A stretch of DNA of 44,065 nt from Planctomycetaceae bacterium UBA2972 (GTDB taxonomy: Bacteria > Planctomycetota > Planctomycetia > Pirellulales > Pirellulaceae), in assembly GCA_002348315.1 (NCBI GenBank), contig DEAW01000180.1, positions 7,291-51,355 of the forward strand. Direction: 5' to 3'. Position numbers and translations under genes: made by a program. The notes beneath the pieces were generated by a model. The model made no database searches. It saw only the letters and a list, made by a program, of their open reading frames with translations, and was not told where the DNA came from. Below are positions 9,649 through 18,552 of this stretch, in pieces. Numbering within the stretch: position 1 is the stretch's first letter; each line of letters opens with the position of its first letter.

Positions 9649-12003
9649 GTGTCTAACCGTTTCGCTATGTATCCGTGTAACATTGTGTCATGCATTCTCT
9701 GCATGACTTGCGTGCTTGTGGCTCATGCCGCTGACACTCGCCAACACGAATCAGCATTTACAAAAATCCGCTTCCAGATTGAAGTCGAAGCTGTTTTGGC
9801 AAAAGCGGGTTGCAATATGGGTGCTTGCCATGGAAATCTTAATGGCAAAGGTGGCTTCAAGTTATCCTTGCGAGGGCAATCCCCTGAGGAAGACTATCAA
9901 TGGTTATTGAAACAGCATGGTAGTCGTCGCCTGGATCTTATTACTCCGACTCAAAGCCTGATTCTTCAAAAGCCTACCAGTGGTGTTTCTCATCAGGGTG
10001 GCACCAGGTTCCGTCTGGATTCACTGGAATACTCGATTCTGCATCGCTGGCTACAAGCCGGTGCTCCGGGTCCCTCAGACGACGTTCCAACATTGACGAA
10101 TCTGGTGGCATCGCCAAACGACAGTGTGATCAGATTCCCACACGACACTGTGCAATTGCAAGTGCTTGCTGAGTTTTCAGATGGTTCCACTGCCGACGTT
10201 ACTTCATTAGCTGTCTATGAACCCTCCAATCTGGTCGCAGAAGTCTCCAATTCGGGGTTAGTACAGCGGCTTAAAGATGGTGAATCAACTATCGGAGTTC
10301 GGTTCCTGGAAAAACAGCTGGCAGTTCGCGTCGCTTTCATGCCTCGCACCAGTCGGAAACGCATTAAGTTTCCAGTCGCCAATAATTACATTGATGATTT
10401 GATTTTTGCCAAGCTTGCAAAACTTGGCATCCAGCCTTCGGAGTTAACTTCGGATTCAGAGTTTGTTCGCCGGGCGTATTTAGATTCCTTAGGGATTCTA
10501 CCGACAGCAGAAGAAGCTCGGTCCTTTGTAAACGATCCGACGCCTGACAAACGGGCATTGCTGATAGAGAGTTTACTCGTACGGCCTGAATTTAGCGATC
10601 GCTGGGCACTGATCTGGTCAGATCTGTTACGTAATGAAGAGAAGGTACTGGATTCCCATGGGGTTGAGGTTTATCACGGTTGGATACGAGAATCTTTTGA
10701 GCAACGAAAGCCGCTGGATCAATTCGTCAGAGAATTAATTATTGCCACAGGCAGTACGTACGATGTGCCCAGTGCGAATTACTGGCGGGCAAATCGCGCT
10801 CCTGATGTCCGCGCTGAAACGACGGCCAGAACTTTTCTGGGTATTCGGTTGCAATGCGCCAAATGTCACAATCATCCTTTTGACCGCTGGACTCAGGATG
10901 ACTATTACGACTGGGCAACGGTGTTTAGTGGTATCCAATATGAAGACTTAGAAGAGAAGGAACGATCAGACAGGTTTGACAAGAATGAGTTCGTTGGTGA
11001 GCAACTTGTCAAACTGGAATTCAAACAGGAATTCACCAATGCCCGGACAAAACAACCCGCGTCGCCACGGTTTTTAGGGACGCATGGAGGGGAGCTCGGT
11101 GTCGAACAGGCACGACTCGATTCGCTGGCTACATGGATGACCTCGGTCGAGAATCCGTGGTTTGTTAAGAGTCAGGTGAATCGTATTTGGTACCACATTA
11201 TGGGCCGTGGGTTAGTGGAACCGGTCGATGATCTGCGAGTTACGAATCCTCCGGTCAATCCGGAATTGCTGGAGGCACTGGCCAACGACTTCATTGAAGC
11301 TAAGTTTGACGTGCGAACGTTAGTCGGAAAAATCATGCGTTCAACGACCTACCAGCTTAGCTCCACTCCCAATGCCACCAATGCGGAGGACCAACAAAAC
11401 TATTCACGGGCCATCGTCAAACGACTTGATGCGGAAGTATTACTGGACGCTCAAAATCAGGCTATTGGCGTGCCGGCCAAATTCAACGGCTATGAGCTGG
11501 GCATAAGAGCGGGACAGATACCGGGAGTCCGTAAGATCAAATGGCGAAAGGAAACGCCATCCTCAGGAGATCTGTTTTTAGCGACGTTTGGCAAACCGGA
11601 CAGGTTGATGGCCTGTGAATGTGAGCGGTCCAATGAAACCACTCTGAATCAGGTGTTCTTCCTTGTCAGTGACAAAGGGATCGGTGAACGGATGGAGCAA
11701 TCTGAAAGCCGGGTACGTCAATTAGCTGAATCCGATCTTCCGGATGCAGAGGTTGTGGAATTGATATACTGGAGTGCATTGAGTCGTGCGCCCAATGCAC
11801 GGGAACTGGGATTTGCTATGAAGTACTTAGCCAATGCGGAAAAGGGCGCAGAAGATCAAATACCGGAACCAAGACGCTTGCTCAGGAATACATCAACAGA
11901 GGAAGTGATCGATCGTACGATTCGTACCGAGCAGCGTTTGGAAAACGTGCAGGATTTAACCTGGGCGTTATTGAATGCCAAGGAATTCGTCTTCAGACAT
12001 TAG
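9649..12003 (+). CDS. PSCyt2/PSD1 (DUF1549/DUF1553) exported cytochrome-like protein
   Basis: A 784-residue exported protein starting at GTG 9649, with a hydrophobic N-terminus ending near AHA (residues 25-27). A segment at 55-61 reads CNMGACH, a CX4CH motif, followed by a short conserved GGFKLSLRG segment. Residues about 145-230 look like a bacterial Ig-like (BIG2) domain. DUF1549/PSCyt2 begins near 240 and carries the canonical CAKCH heme motif at 403-407. DUF1553/PSD1 covers about 490-750. This family is largely restricted to Planctomycetes and relatives and is typically encoded next to DUF1501 genes, as here. It probably acts as a periplasmic heme protein. The substrate is unknown. The CX4CH spacing is addressed as a finding. 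Confidence 0.85.
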   Translation: MSNRFAMYPCNIVSCILCMTCVLVAHAADTRQHESAFTKIRFQIEVEAVLAKAGCNMGACHGNLNGKGGFKLSLRGQSPEEDYQWLLKQHGSRRLDLITPTQSLILQKPTSGVSHQGGTRFRLDSLEYSILHRWLQAGAPGPSDDVPTLTNLVASPNDSVIRFPHDTVQLQVLAEFSDGSTADVTSLAVYEPSNLVAEVSNSGLVQRLKDGESTIGVRFLEKQLAVRVAFMPRTSRKRIKFPVANNYIDDLIFAKLAKLGIQPSELTSDSEFVRRAYLDSLGILPTAEEARSFVNDPTPDKRALLIESLLVRPEFSDRWALIWSDLLRNEEKVLDSHGVEVYHGWIRESFEQRKPLDQFVRELIIATGSTYDVPSANYWRANRAPDVRAETTARTFLGIRLQCAKCHNHPFDRWTQDDYYDWATVFSGIQYEDLEEKERSDRFDKNEFVGEQLVKLEFKQEFTNARTKQPASPRFLGTHGGELGVEQARLDSLATWMTSVENPWFVKSQVNRIWYHIMGRGLVEPVDDLRVTNPPVNPELLEALANDFIEAKFDVRTLVGKIMRSTTYQLSSTPNATNAEDQQNYSRAIVKRLDAEVLLDAQNQAIGVPAKFNGYELGIRAGQIPGVRKIKWRKETPSSGDLFLATFGKPDRLMACECERSNETTLNQVFFLVSDKGIGERMEQSESRVRQLAESDLPDAEVVELIYWSALSRAPNARELGFAMKYLANAEKGAEDQIPEPRRLLRNTSTEEVIDRTIRTEQRLENVQDLTWALLNAKEFVFRH

Positions 12004-12025
12004 AAAATCAAACTGGGGGAGAACC

Positions 12026-13087
12026 ATGAAAGCGATTCTAGCTTTATTTACATTGAGCCTGTTGGTGGTCATGAATACGCCTCAGGCTGAGGCCGGTATT
12101 ACGGACGGTCGTCTGGATATTTATTGGGTCGATGTCGAAGGAGGCGCAGCCACTTTGATTGTAACTCCACAGGGTGAGTCGGTTTTGATCGATACTGGCA
12201 ACCCCGGTATTCGCGATCCTCAGCGGATATTCAATGTGGCTACGCGTGAAGCACGACTCACCAAAATTGATCATCTCATTACGACGCACTATCACCGGGA
12301 TCATTATGGCGGGGCCGCTCAGTTATCCAAGCTGATTCCGATTGGTACAGTGTGGGACAATGGCAAGTTTGAAGATATGCCGGATGATCCGGGCGAAGAA
12401 TACTTCACCTTCAAGGCAGAAGGTCGCCAAGTGATTAATCCGGGTACGACATTACCGTTCAAACTCAGGCAAGCCGAAGCTCGCAACCGGGTGATTCCGC
12501 TCACATTTACCTGCCTGGGTACGCGTAAGACGTTCATCCCCGCTCCGCAAGGCGCACGATCCAACAAAGCCATTTGTAAAGACGGGCGACCGAAAGATCG
12601 CGACGGCAGCGATAACGCGAACAGTGTCGTCATGCTACTGCAGTTCGGAGATTTCCGGTTTTATGATGGCGGCGATGTGACCTGGAATCAGGAAGCAAAA
12701 CTCGTTTGCCCGGTGAATCTAATCGGCCGAGTGGATGTGTATCAGGTAACACATCATGGTCTGGATAGCAGCAATAACCCACTTGTTCTGCGATCCGTTC
12801 TGCCCACGGTGACTGTCATGAACAATGGCGTTACCAAAGGTTGTGCACCGGAGGTGTTTGCCACACTGACTGGAACGCCGTCCATCAAAGCGATGTATCA
12901 GGTTCATAAGAATATGCGTCCCGACGGTCGGGTGAATAACGCTCCTGATGAATACATCGCAAACCGCAAGGCCGAAGAGTGTGAAGCAAACTTCATCAAA
13001 TTGTCGGTGGCTCCGAATGGAAAGTCATACGATGTGATGATTCCGGTCAACGATCACAAAGCCACTTATAAAACCGTCAAAAAGTAA
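12026..13087 (+). CDS. Secreted metallo-beta-lactamase-fold hydrolase
   Basis: A 353-residue MBL-fold protein of the ComEC/Rec2-like soluble type. The metal-binding motif THYHRDHYGG has the HxHxDH triad at residues 88-93. Upstream is VLIDTGNP and downstream are DGGD and THHGLDSSN, matching the remaining metal ligands. I start at the ATG at 12026, which has a GGGGGAG ribosome site and begins a clean Sec signal (residues 1-23, ending AEA). The frame is also open from 11975, inside the upstream gene, but that start would bury the signal peptide. It sits 22 bases after the PSD1 gene and 2 bases before the next DUF1501 gene, so it is part of the same transcript. Substrate unknown. Confidence 0.82.
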   Translation: MKAILALFTLSLLVVMNTPQAEAGITDGRLDIYWVDVEGGAATLIVTPQGESVLIDTGNPGIRDPQRIFNVATREARLTKIDHLITTHYHRDHYGGAAQLSKLIPIGTVWDNGKFEDMPDDPGEEYFTFKAEGRQVINPGTTLPFKLRQAEARNRVIPLTFTCLGTRKTFIPAPQGARSNKAICKDGRPKDRDGSDNANSVVMLLQFGDFRFYDGGDVTWNQEAKLVCPVNLIGRVDVYQVTHHGLDSSNNPLVLRSVLPTVTVMNNGVTKGCAPEVFATLTGTPSIKAMYQVHKNMRPDGRVNNAPDEYIANRKAEECEANFIKLSVAPNGKSYDVMIPVNDHKATYKTVKK

Positions 13088-13089
13088 TC

Positions 13090-14487
13090 ATGCCGATTAA
13101 ACAGACATCACCGTATCAACTACAGCATGATTTACGAGCGTCTCGACGTCAGGCTCTTAAGGTGGGCGGCGCCGGAATGCTGGGATTAAATATGCCGGGT
13201 TTGCTGCGAGCGAGTGAAAAGCCATCGCTCATTAAGCCTCGTGCCAAGCGAGTGATCTTTCTGTTTCAATGGGGTGGCCCCAGCCCGATTGACATGTTTG
13301 ATATGAAACCGGATGCACCGGCGGATATCCGCAGTCCTTATCAACCGATCCAATCGGTCGTGTCTGGCTTACCGGTTTGTGAGCATTTGCCGCGGATGGC
13401 AAAGATTATGGATCGAGTGACATTGATTCGCAGTGTGCATCATTCGATGAAGCATCACAATTCGGCGGGCTATTATGCTTTGAGTGGTCATGAACCCCCC
13501 AGCGATGATCAACGTTTGCGAGATTTACCTGAGCTTTATCCGGCCTATGGGAGTGTGGTGGATCGTCTGTCGCCGAGTCGCGGTTCGATTCCAACCTTTG
13601 TTTCCTTTCCGCACGTTTTGCGTGACGGATCCATTACGCCCGGCCAACACGCCAGTTTTTTGGGGAAAGCCCATGATCCTCTCTTCTTTAAGGAGGATCC
13701 AAATAGTGATGACTTCAAGTTGCCTCAACTCAGCGTGCCGGCAGATTTGGATTCTGATCGCCTCACCCGCCGTCGCGATTTACAGAAGTTCATTGATAAT
13801 CAAAGCCGTTTGCTTGACGACAACGAAACGATACGTGGCTTTGATCAGTATTACGACAAAGCATTGAACATGCTGACCAGTAGCAAAGTCCGCAAGGCAT
13901 TTGATCTGAGTCAGGAGAAGGACGATGTTCGTGAGAAATATGGTCGGACGACATATGGTCAAAGTGTACTACTTGCCAGACGTTTGGCAGAGTCCGGAGT
14001 GAAATTCACAACCGTTTATTTTTCCAATAGTATTGGTGGTCGAAAGATTGGTACAGGGGGTTGGGATACACATGGTTTCGATGATTCACGGATGTACAAG
14101 ATCGTCGATAAATATCACTTCCCGGTGACCGAACAGACGTATCCTACGCTGCTGTTGGAATTAGAAGAACGCGGCTTGCTGGACGAAACCCTGGTCGTGT
14201 GGATGGGTGAGTTTGGCCGGACTCCAAAAATCAATAAGAATGAAAGCCGTGATCACTGGCCCCATTGTTACACGGTGATGCTGGCCGGAGGTGGAGTCAA
14301 ACGAGGTCATATATATGGGGCCTCGGATAAATACACGATGGCACCGGATGAGGATCCGGTAAAACCAGAGGATCTGGCCGCCACAATCTATTATTTGCTC
14401 GGGATCTCCCCGGAAACTGAAATCCTCAATAAAGACAACCGGCCTCTGCCGATTGGAGGCCGAGTCATCATGGATGTTTTGGCGTAA
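13090..14487 (+). CDS. DUF1501 protein, Tat-exported (third copy)
   Basis: A 465-residue DUF1501 protein with the twin-arginine segment SRRQALKVGG (RR at 19-20). It carries the family motif GGPSPIDMFDMKPDAP (from residue 62), WMGEFGRTPKIN and RDHWPH. It is more distant from the two tandem copies upstream: it lacks their KFCDG N-terminus and has the commoner GGPSxxD version of the first motif. It begins 2 bases after the stop of the MBL-fold gene, so the two are translationally linked. After its stop a small inverted repeat (14518-14533) has no U-tract, so readthrough into the next gene is possible. Confidence 0.88.
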   Translation: MPIKQTSPYQLQHDLRASRRQALKVGGAGMLGLNMPGLLRASEKPSLIKPRAKRVIFLFQWGGPSPIDMFDMKPDAPADIRSPYQPIQSVVSGLPVCEHLPRMAKIMDRVTLIRSVHHSMKHHNSAGYYALSGHEPPSDDQRLRDLPELYPAYGSVVDRLSPSRGSIPTFVSFPHVLRDGSITPGQHASFLGKAHDPLFFKEDPNSDDFKLPQLSVPADLDSDRLTRRRDLQKFIDNQSRLLDDNETIRGFDQYYDKALNMLTSSKVRKAFDLSQEKDDVREKYGRTTYGQSVLLARRLAESGVKFTTVYFSNSIGGRKIGTGGWDTHGFDDSRMYKIVDKYHFPVTEQTYPTLLLELEERGLLDETLVVWMGEFGRTPKINKNESRDHWPHCYTVMLAGGGVKRGHIYGASDKYTMAPDEDPVKPEDLAATIYYLLGISPETEILNKDNRPLPIGGRVIMDVLA

Positions 14488-14626
14488 GATGCCTTTTGGC
14501 AATGTAAACCCTCTGAGATCTGCCGTGGCAGATTGCCGGTTTTGCAAAACTGGAAATTGAGGCGTAAATCTTGTCTAATACCAGCAGACACACAATCTAT
14601 CAAAACCCCTATAGGAGATCCGGGTT

Positions 14627-16072
14627 ATGTCGAATTTAAACCGACGTGAGTTTGTAAAGAAGACAGGAGCTGCCTCATCAGCTTTTGCCTTATTCACAGT
14701 GGCAGGTACTAAATCCTCTCGTCAGGTTTTGGGAGCCAATGACAGAATCCGGGTAGGTGTTGCCGGCATCAACGGGCGAGGGACTTCACATATTGGTGGC
14801 TTTGCTCCGATGGATGGAGTGGAAGTAAGCTATCTGATTGATCCGGATACACGATTATTTGATCCACGCAGTAAGATGGTACGCGACCGGGGTGGTAATA
14901 CTCCGACCTGTGTTCAGGATATTCGTGAAGCATTGGAAGACAAAAACCTGGATGTGATTACGGTGGCAACCTGTAACCACTGGCACTCGCTCATCACCAT
15001 CTGGGCCTGTCAGGCCGGTAAAGATGTCTATGTTGAAAAACCAATTTCACACAACGTATTTGAAGGTCGCAAATGTGTTGAAGCGGCTGCTAAGTACAAT
15101 CGAATCGTACAACACGGTACGCAGAACCGTTCAAGCCAGGGGAAAGCAAACGAGATCGCCGCAGTGCAATCCGGCAAGTATGGAAAGCTTCTCGTTTCTA
15201 AAGGCTATTGCTGTAAACCTCGCTGGTCGATCGGTCATAAACCGGTAACCGCGCCGCCAAAGGAACTGGACTGGGACCTCTGGCTAGGCCCCGCTCCGAT
15301 GCAGGATTACCACGGTAATTTACACACTTATAACTGGCACTGGTTCTGGGATACCGGTAACGGTGACACTGGTAATCAGGGTGTCCATGAAATGGATATC
15401 GCTCGTTGGGCTATTAAAGATTCAACACTGCCCAAGCGAATTTGGAGTGTTGGTGGACGTTATGTTCCGGGAGAAAAAGACCAGGGTGAAACACCGAATA
15501 TGCAGGTCAGCGTTTACGAATACAAAGACGCCATCCTGCTATTTGAAACGCGCGGCCTCGTAGGAAAAGACGGAACGCCTGATCGCATGGTGACCAACGA
15601 ATATTACACCACCGAAGGTGTGATTAAGGGGGGCCAATTCTATGAAAACGGCAGCGATAAGGGAGTGGGACTGGACGTGGAAGCCAAGCCGGTCACACCG
15701 GGCGGAGCGTTTGGCAGTTTCATTCAGGCAGTTCGCAGTCGCAAACATGAAGATATCAACTGTGACGCGGAAGTGGCTCACTATTCCAGTGCTCTTTGTC
15801 ATCTGGCAAACATTTCTTATCGACTTGGCAAGCAGGATTCGTTGCTTAAGGATGAAAATCCTTATAACGACAACAAGACGATCAAAGATTCGCTGGCCAT
15901 GCTTAAGTACAATCTCAAAGCGGTTAATATCGATCTGGCAGAGAATACCTATGCGATTGGTCGTGATTTGAATTTCGATCCGGTTGGTGAAAAATTCATC
16001 GGCGACAAACAAGCTGATGCTTTGCTCAGCCGCCCGTACCGAGCTCCTTACGTTGTCCCCGAAAAAGTATGA
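14627..16072 (+). CDS. Tat-exported Gfo/Idh/MocA-family oxidoreductase
   Basis: A 481-residue Gfo/Idh/MocA oxidoreductase with a Tat signal (NRREFVKKTG, RR at 6-7). The Rossmann segment IRVGVAGINGRG starts at residue 41 and the conserved EKP motif is at 137-139, in VYVEKPISHN. The C-terminal substrate-binding half contains the conserved HWFWDTGNGDTGNQGVHE segment. Members carry a tightly held NAD(P) and oxidise or reduce sugars or derivatives. The exported planctomycete forms act outside the cytoplasm, where cofactor recycling is an open question. A GGAG-containing ribosome site precedes the ATG. The product lies between DUF1501 and ThuA genes, consistent with a carbohydrate-oxidation role. 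Confidence 0.9.
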   Translation: MSNLNRREFVKKTGAASSAFALFTVAGTKSSRQVLGANDRIRVGVAGINGRGTSHIGGFAPMDGVEVSYLIDPDTRLFDPRSKMVRDRGGNTPTCVQDIREALEDKNLDVITVATCNHWHSLITIWACQAGKDVYVEKPISHNVFEGRKCVEAAAKYNRIVQHGTQNRSSQGKANEIAAVQSGKYGKLLVSKGYCCKPRWSIGHKPVTAPPKELDWDLWLGPAPMQDYHGNLHTYNWHWFWDTGNGDTGNQGVHEMDIARWAIKDSTLPKRIWSVGGRYVPGEKDQGETPNMQVSVYEYKDAILLFETRGLVGKDGTPDRMVTNEYYTTEGVIKGGQFYENGSDKGVGLDVEAKPVTPGGAFGSFIQAVRSRKHEDINCDAEVAHYSSALCHLANISYRLGKQDSLLKDENPYNDNKTIKDSLAMLKYNLKAVNIDLAENTYAIGRDLNFDPVGEKFIGDKQADALLSRPYRAPYVVPEKV

Positions 16073-16083
16073 GCTAATCCAAC

Positions 16084-16118
16084 AACGAGCTATCGGCTTT
16101 CAATACCGGTAGCTCGTT
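16084..16118 (+). terminator. Hairpin after the Gfo/Idh/MocA gene
   Basis: A 13-bp stem with one G-T wobble (16084-16096 with 16106-16118) and a 9-base loop, 11 bases after the stop codon. It is followed by attcattttc, only a weak U-tract. It probably acts as a partial terminator or 3' stabiliser, since the next gene is on the same strand 28 bases on. Confidence 0.6.
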
Positions 16119-16146
16119 ATTCATTTTCAACAAAGAGAATTCAACG

Positions 16147-17004
16147 ATGTTGCGGACTTCAAAGACGTGTGTCTTACTACTACTGATACTGATGGTTGGT
16201 ACAGTTTCTGCCGCGGAAAAAGCGAAACTGAAAGGTTTGCTTGTCACCGGAGGCTGTTGTCATGACTATGAAAAACAGAAGGTGATTATCAGCGAAGGAT
16301 TTAGCCAACGCTTTAGTATTCAATGGGACATCGTGCATGCCAGTTCTGACCGGAACACGAAAATTGATATCTACAACAACAAAGATTGGGCCAAGGGGTA
16401 CGATCTGGTTGTACATAACGAGTGTTACGGTGGTGTGACCGATGTCGACTGGGTTAAGAATATCGTCAATGGACATATCGACAACAAAATCCCGGCATTA
16501 TTTATTCACTGTTCAGCTCACTCCTATCGACATGCCCAAACCGATGAATGGCGAAAACTCCTGGGAGTGAAGTCCATGCGTCACGAAAAAGGTGGCCGGA
16601 TGCTGGAAGTGACGAATAAAGATGCCGTTAACCCGATCATGACAAAGTTTCCTGAATCATGGACTACACCCAACGGAGAACTTTATGTAATCGAAAATAT
16701 CTGGCCGACTGTGAAGCCACTCGCAACAGCCTATGGCGAAGACACCAAACTCAATCATCTGGTCATTTGGACGAATGAATATAAAGGCGTCAAAGTGTTT
16801 GCCACGACGTTGGGCCATCATAACGAGACCATGCAGGCATCAGAATGGCTGGAGACAGTCTCTCGTGGTGCTCTCTGGACACTCGGACTACTGGAAAAAG
16901 ATGGAAGTGTTAACAAGGGCTATGAAGGTACTGGCATTTCAAAGTTTAGCTTTGAAACAGAAGCTCAGGGCGAACCGACTCCGGCCAAAGCAAAATCCAA
17001 CTAA
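16147..17004 (+). CDS. Secreted ThuA-domain protein (first copy)
   Basis: A 285-residue ThuA-domain protein (glutamine-amidotransferase-like fold) with a Sec signal (residues 1-22, ending VSAA). The core begins KGLLVTGGCCHDY and ends with FATTLGHHNETM and RGALWTLG, both typical of ThuA. ThuA was named for trehalose utilisation in Sinorhizobium, and the fold recurs in gene sets for 3-keto sugars. Direct neighbours are an exported Gfo/Idh/MocA enzyme upstream and a ceramidase-like protein 18 bases downstream. The protein keeps several histidines (HNE, HCSAHSYRH) that could be catalytic or metal-binding. Biochemical activity is not established for exported members. Confidence 0.85.
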   Translation: MLRTSKTCVLLLLILMVGTVSAAEKAKLKGLLVTGGCCHDYEKQKVIISEGFSQRFSIQWDIVHASSDRNTKIDIYNNKDWAKGYDLVVHNECYGGVTDVDWVKNIVNGHIDNKIPALFIHCSAHSYRHAQTDEWRKLLGVKSMRHEKGGRMLEVTNKDAVNPIMTKFPESWTTPNGELYVIENIWPTVKPLATAYGEDTKLNHLVIWTNEYKGVKVFATTLGHHNETMQASEWLETVSRGALWTLGLLEKDGSVNKGYEGTGISKFSFETEAQGEPTPAKAKSN

Positions 17005-17022
17005 AATCATCTGGGACATACC

Positions 17023-18462
17023 ATGCTAAATCAAACGTTTCATCGCTACTCGCTCGTTTCAATACTGTTACTCATTCTACTCTCAGCTGTGCCAGGGCTT
17101 GCCGCGGATAAAGTCTTTCAGGCTGGTGCGGCTCGTGTGGATGCTACACCACAACATTTGCCTGCCGTTGTGAACGGGTCGATGATTGAAAGGCTCGTTG
17201 AGGAAGTGAACGACCCTCTGCATGTGCGTGCGGTCGTTATGGATGATGGTGAAAACAAGATTGCAATGGTGTTGGTGGACAACTGCATGATGCCTCGTGA
17301 TTTGCTCGATAAAGCAAAAGAAATGGCCGCCGCCCAAACAGGCATACCTGCTTCAAACATTCTGGTCTCTGCAACACATTGCCACAGTGCCCCTTCGGTT
17401 ATTTCCGTCTTAGGAAGCGGAGTGGATGCTCGTTATGTCGCCTTCCTACCAGGTCGGATTGCGAAGGCCATCCAGCAGGCGAATGACAATTTACAGCCTG
17501 CTCAGATTGGATTTGCGATGGGCAAAGACGAAGTGAATGTTGCGACCAGACGATGGTTGATGAAGGAAGGTGTTGCTCCGACTAATCCATTTGGTGGGAC
17601 GAGAAACGATCGAGCTCGAATGCATCCGGGCTATAACAATCCGGATGCGATTCGGGAGACAGGATTAGTCGATCCGGATGTTCCCGTGATTTCACTGCAG
17701 ACGTTGGCTGGAAAACAGATCGCCTTTATGTCTGCCTATTCGATGCATTACGCCGGAGCTCCCAATATCTCAGCAGATTACTTCGGCTTGTTTGCGGGGT
17801 TGATTGAAGAGAAGTTACCGTCCGGTGATGAAAAACGCCCTACGGTCGCCATGATTGCCAATGGAACGAGCGGGGATACCTGGTTGGCTGATTATAAGCG
17901 GAGTGAGAGGCGTACCTTCGATCGATTCAGTGTAGCTAACGATGTCTCTGCCGCAGCGCTCAAAGCTTTTGAAACCATTGAATATCATCAATGGCTGCCA
18001 CTGTCGATGGTCGAAAAGGAGCTTGATGTTCCCGTACGTTTTCCGACCGACAAGGAAATAAAGGACGCTCAGCAATTCGTGTCCGAATGGATCGGTGAAC
18101 GCAAACCTAAAACCAGAGACGAGGTGTATGCTATGGAAACGCTGATTCTTAGCAAGATGCCCAAGAGCCGTTTGATTACTTTACAGGCCATCAAGATTGG
18201 CACTCTGGGAATCGGAGCAATCCCTAACGAGGTGTTTGCTGAAACTGGTCTGAACATTAAAAAATACAGTCCCTTTGAAATGACCTATACCATCTCACTG
18301 GCCAATGGCGCTTTTGGCTATATCGCGCCGCCCGAACAACACGCTTTGGGAGGTTATACAACCTGGCGGGCACGAAGCAGTTGCCTGGGAGTGTATGCCG
18401 AACCGTTGATCAAGTATGAATTACTGGAATTGCTTGAACAGGCCAAAGGCGTAGATCAATAG
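17023..18462 (+). CDS. Neutral/alkaline ceramidase-like protein, N-terminal-domain form
   Basis: A 479-residue secreted protein (Sec signal 1-28) matching the N-terminal catalytic domain of neutral/alkaline ceramidases. The segment FQAGAARVDATP opens the domain. ATHCHSAPS (117-125) carries the H-x-H pair equivalent to the zinc ligands of Pseudomonas ceramidase, and NGTSGDTW aligns loosely with the active-site GD segment. It is clearly shorter than true neutral ceramidases (roughly 650-700 residues) and lacks the C-terminal Ig-like domain. Planctomycetes carry many such short forms, so hydrolysis of ceramide should not be assumed. It begins 18 bases after the ThuA gene and is probably co-transcribed with it. 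Confidence 0.8.
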   Translation: MLNQTFHRYSLVSILLLILLSAVPGLAADKVFQAGAARVDATPQHLPAVVNGSMIERLVEEVNDPLHVRAVVMDDGENKIAMVLVDNCMMPRDLLDKAKEMAAAQTGIPASNILVSATHCHSAPSVISVLGSGVDARYVAFLPGRIAKAIQQANDNLQPAQIGFAMGKDEVNVATRRWLMKEGVAPTNPFGGTRNDRARMHPGYNNPDAIRETGLVDPDVPVISLQTLAGKQIAFMSAYSMHYAGAPNISADYFGLFAGLIEEKLPSGDEKRPTVAMIANGTSGDTWLADYKRSERRTFDRFSVANDVSAAALKAFETIEYHQWLPLSMVEKELDVPVRFPTDKEIKDAQQFVSEWIGERKPKTRDEVYAMETLILSKMPKSRLITLQAIKIGTLGIGAIPNEVFAETGLNIKKYSPFEMTYTISLANGAFGYIAPPEQHALGGYTTWRARSSCLGVYAEPLIKYELLELLEQAKGVDQ

Positions 18463-18552
18463 AATCCCAGTGAATCCCACTCGGTAGATTGAATGCTGAG
18501 TTTTTGATTTTCACTCATTCCACTTACGTTTAGAATTCCTCCGGAGAACAGA

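Noticed and set aside
14518..14533. Dyad after the third DUF1501 gene as terminator
   Set aside because: Only a 6-bp stem with a 4-base loop and no U-tract; too weak to call.
17023..18462. Naming the gene a true ceramidase
   Set aside because: Protein is about 200 residues shorter than characterised neutral ceramidases and planctomycetes have many such paralogues; only the domain match is claimed.
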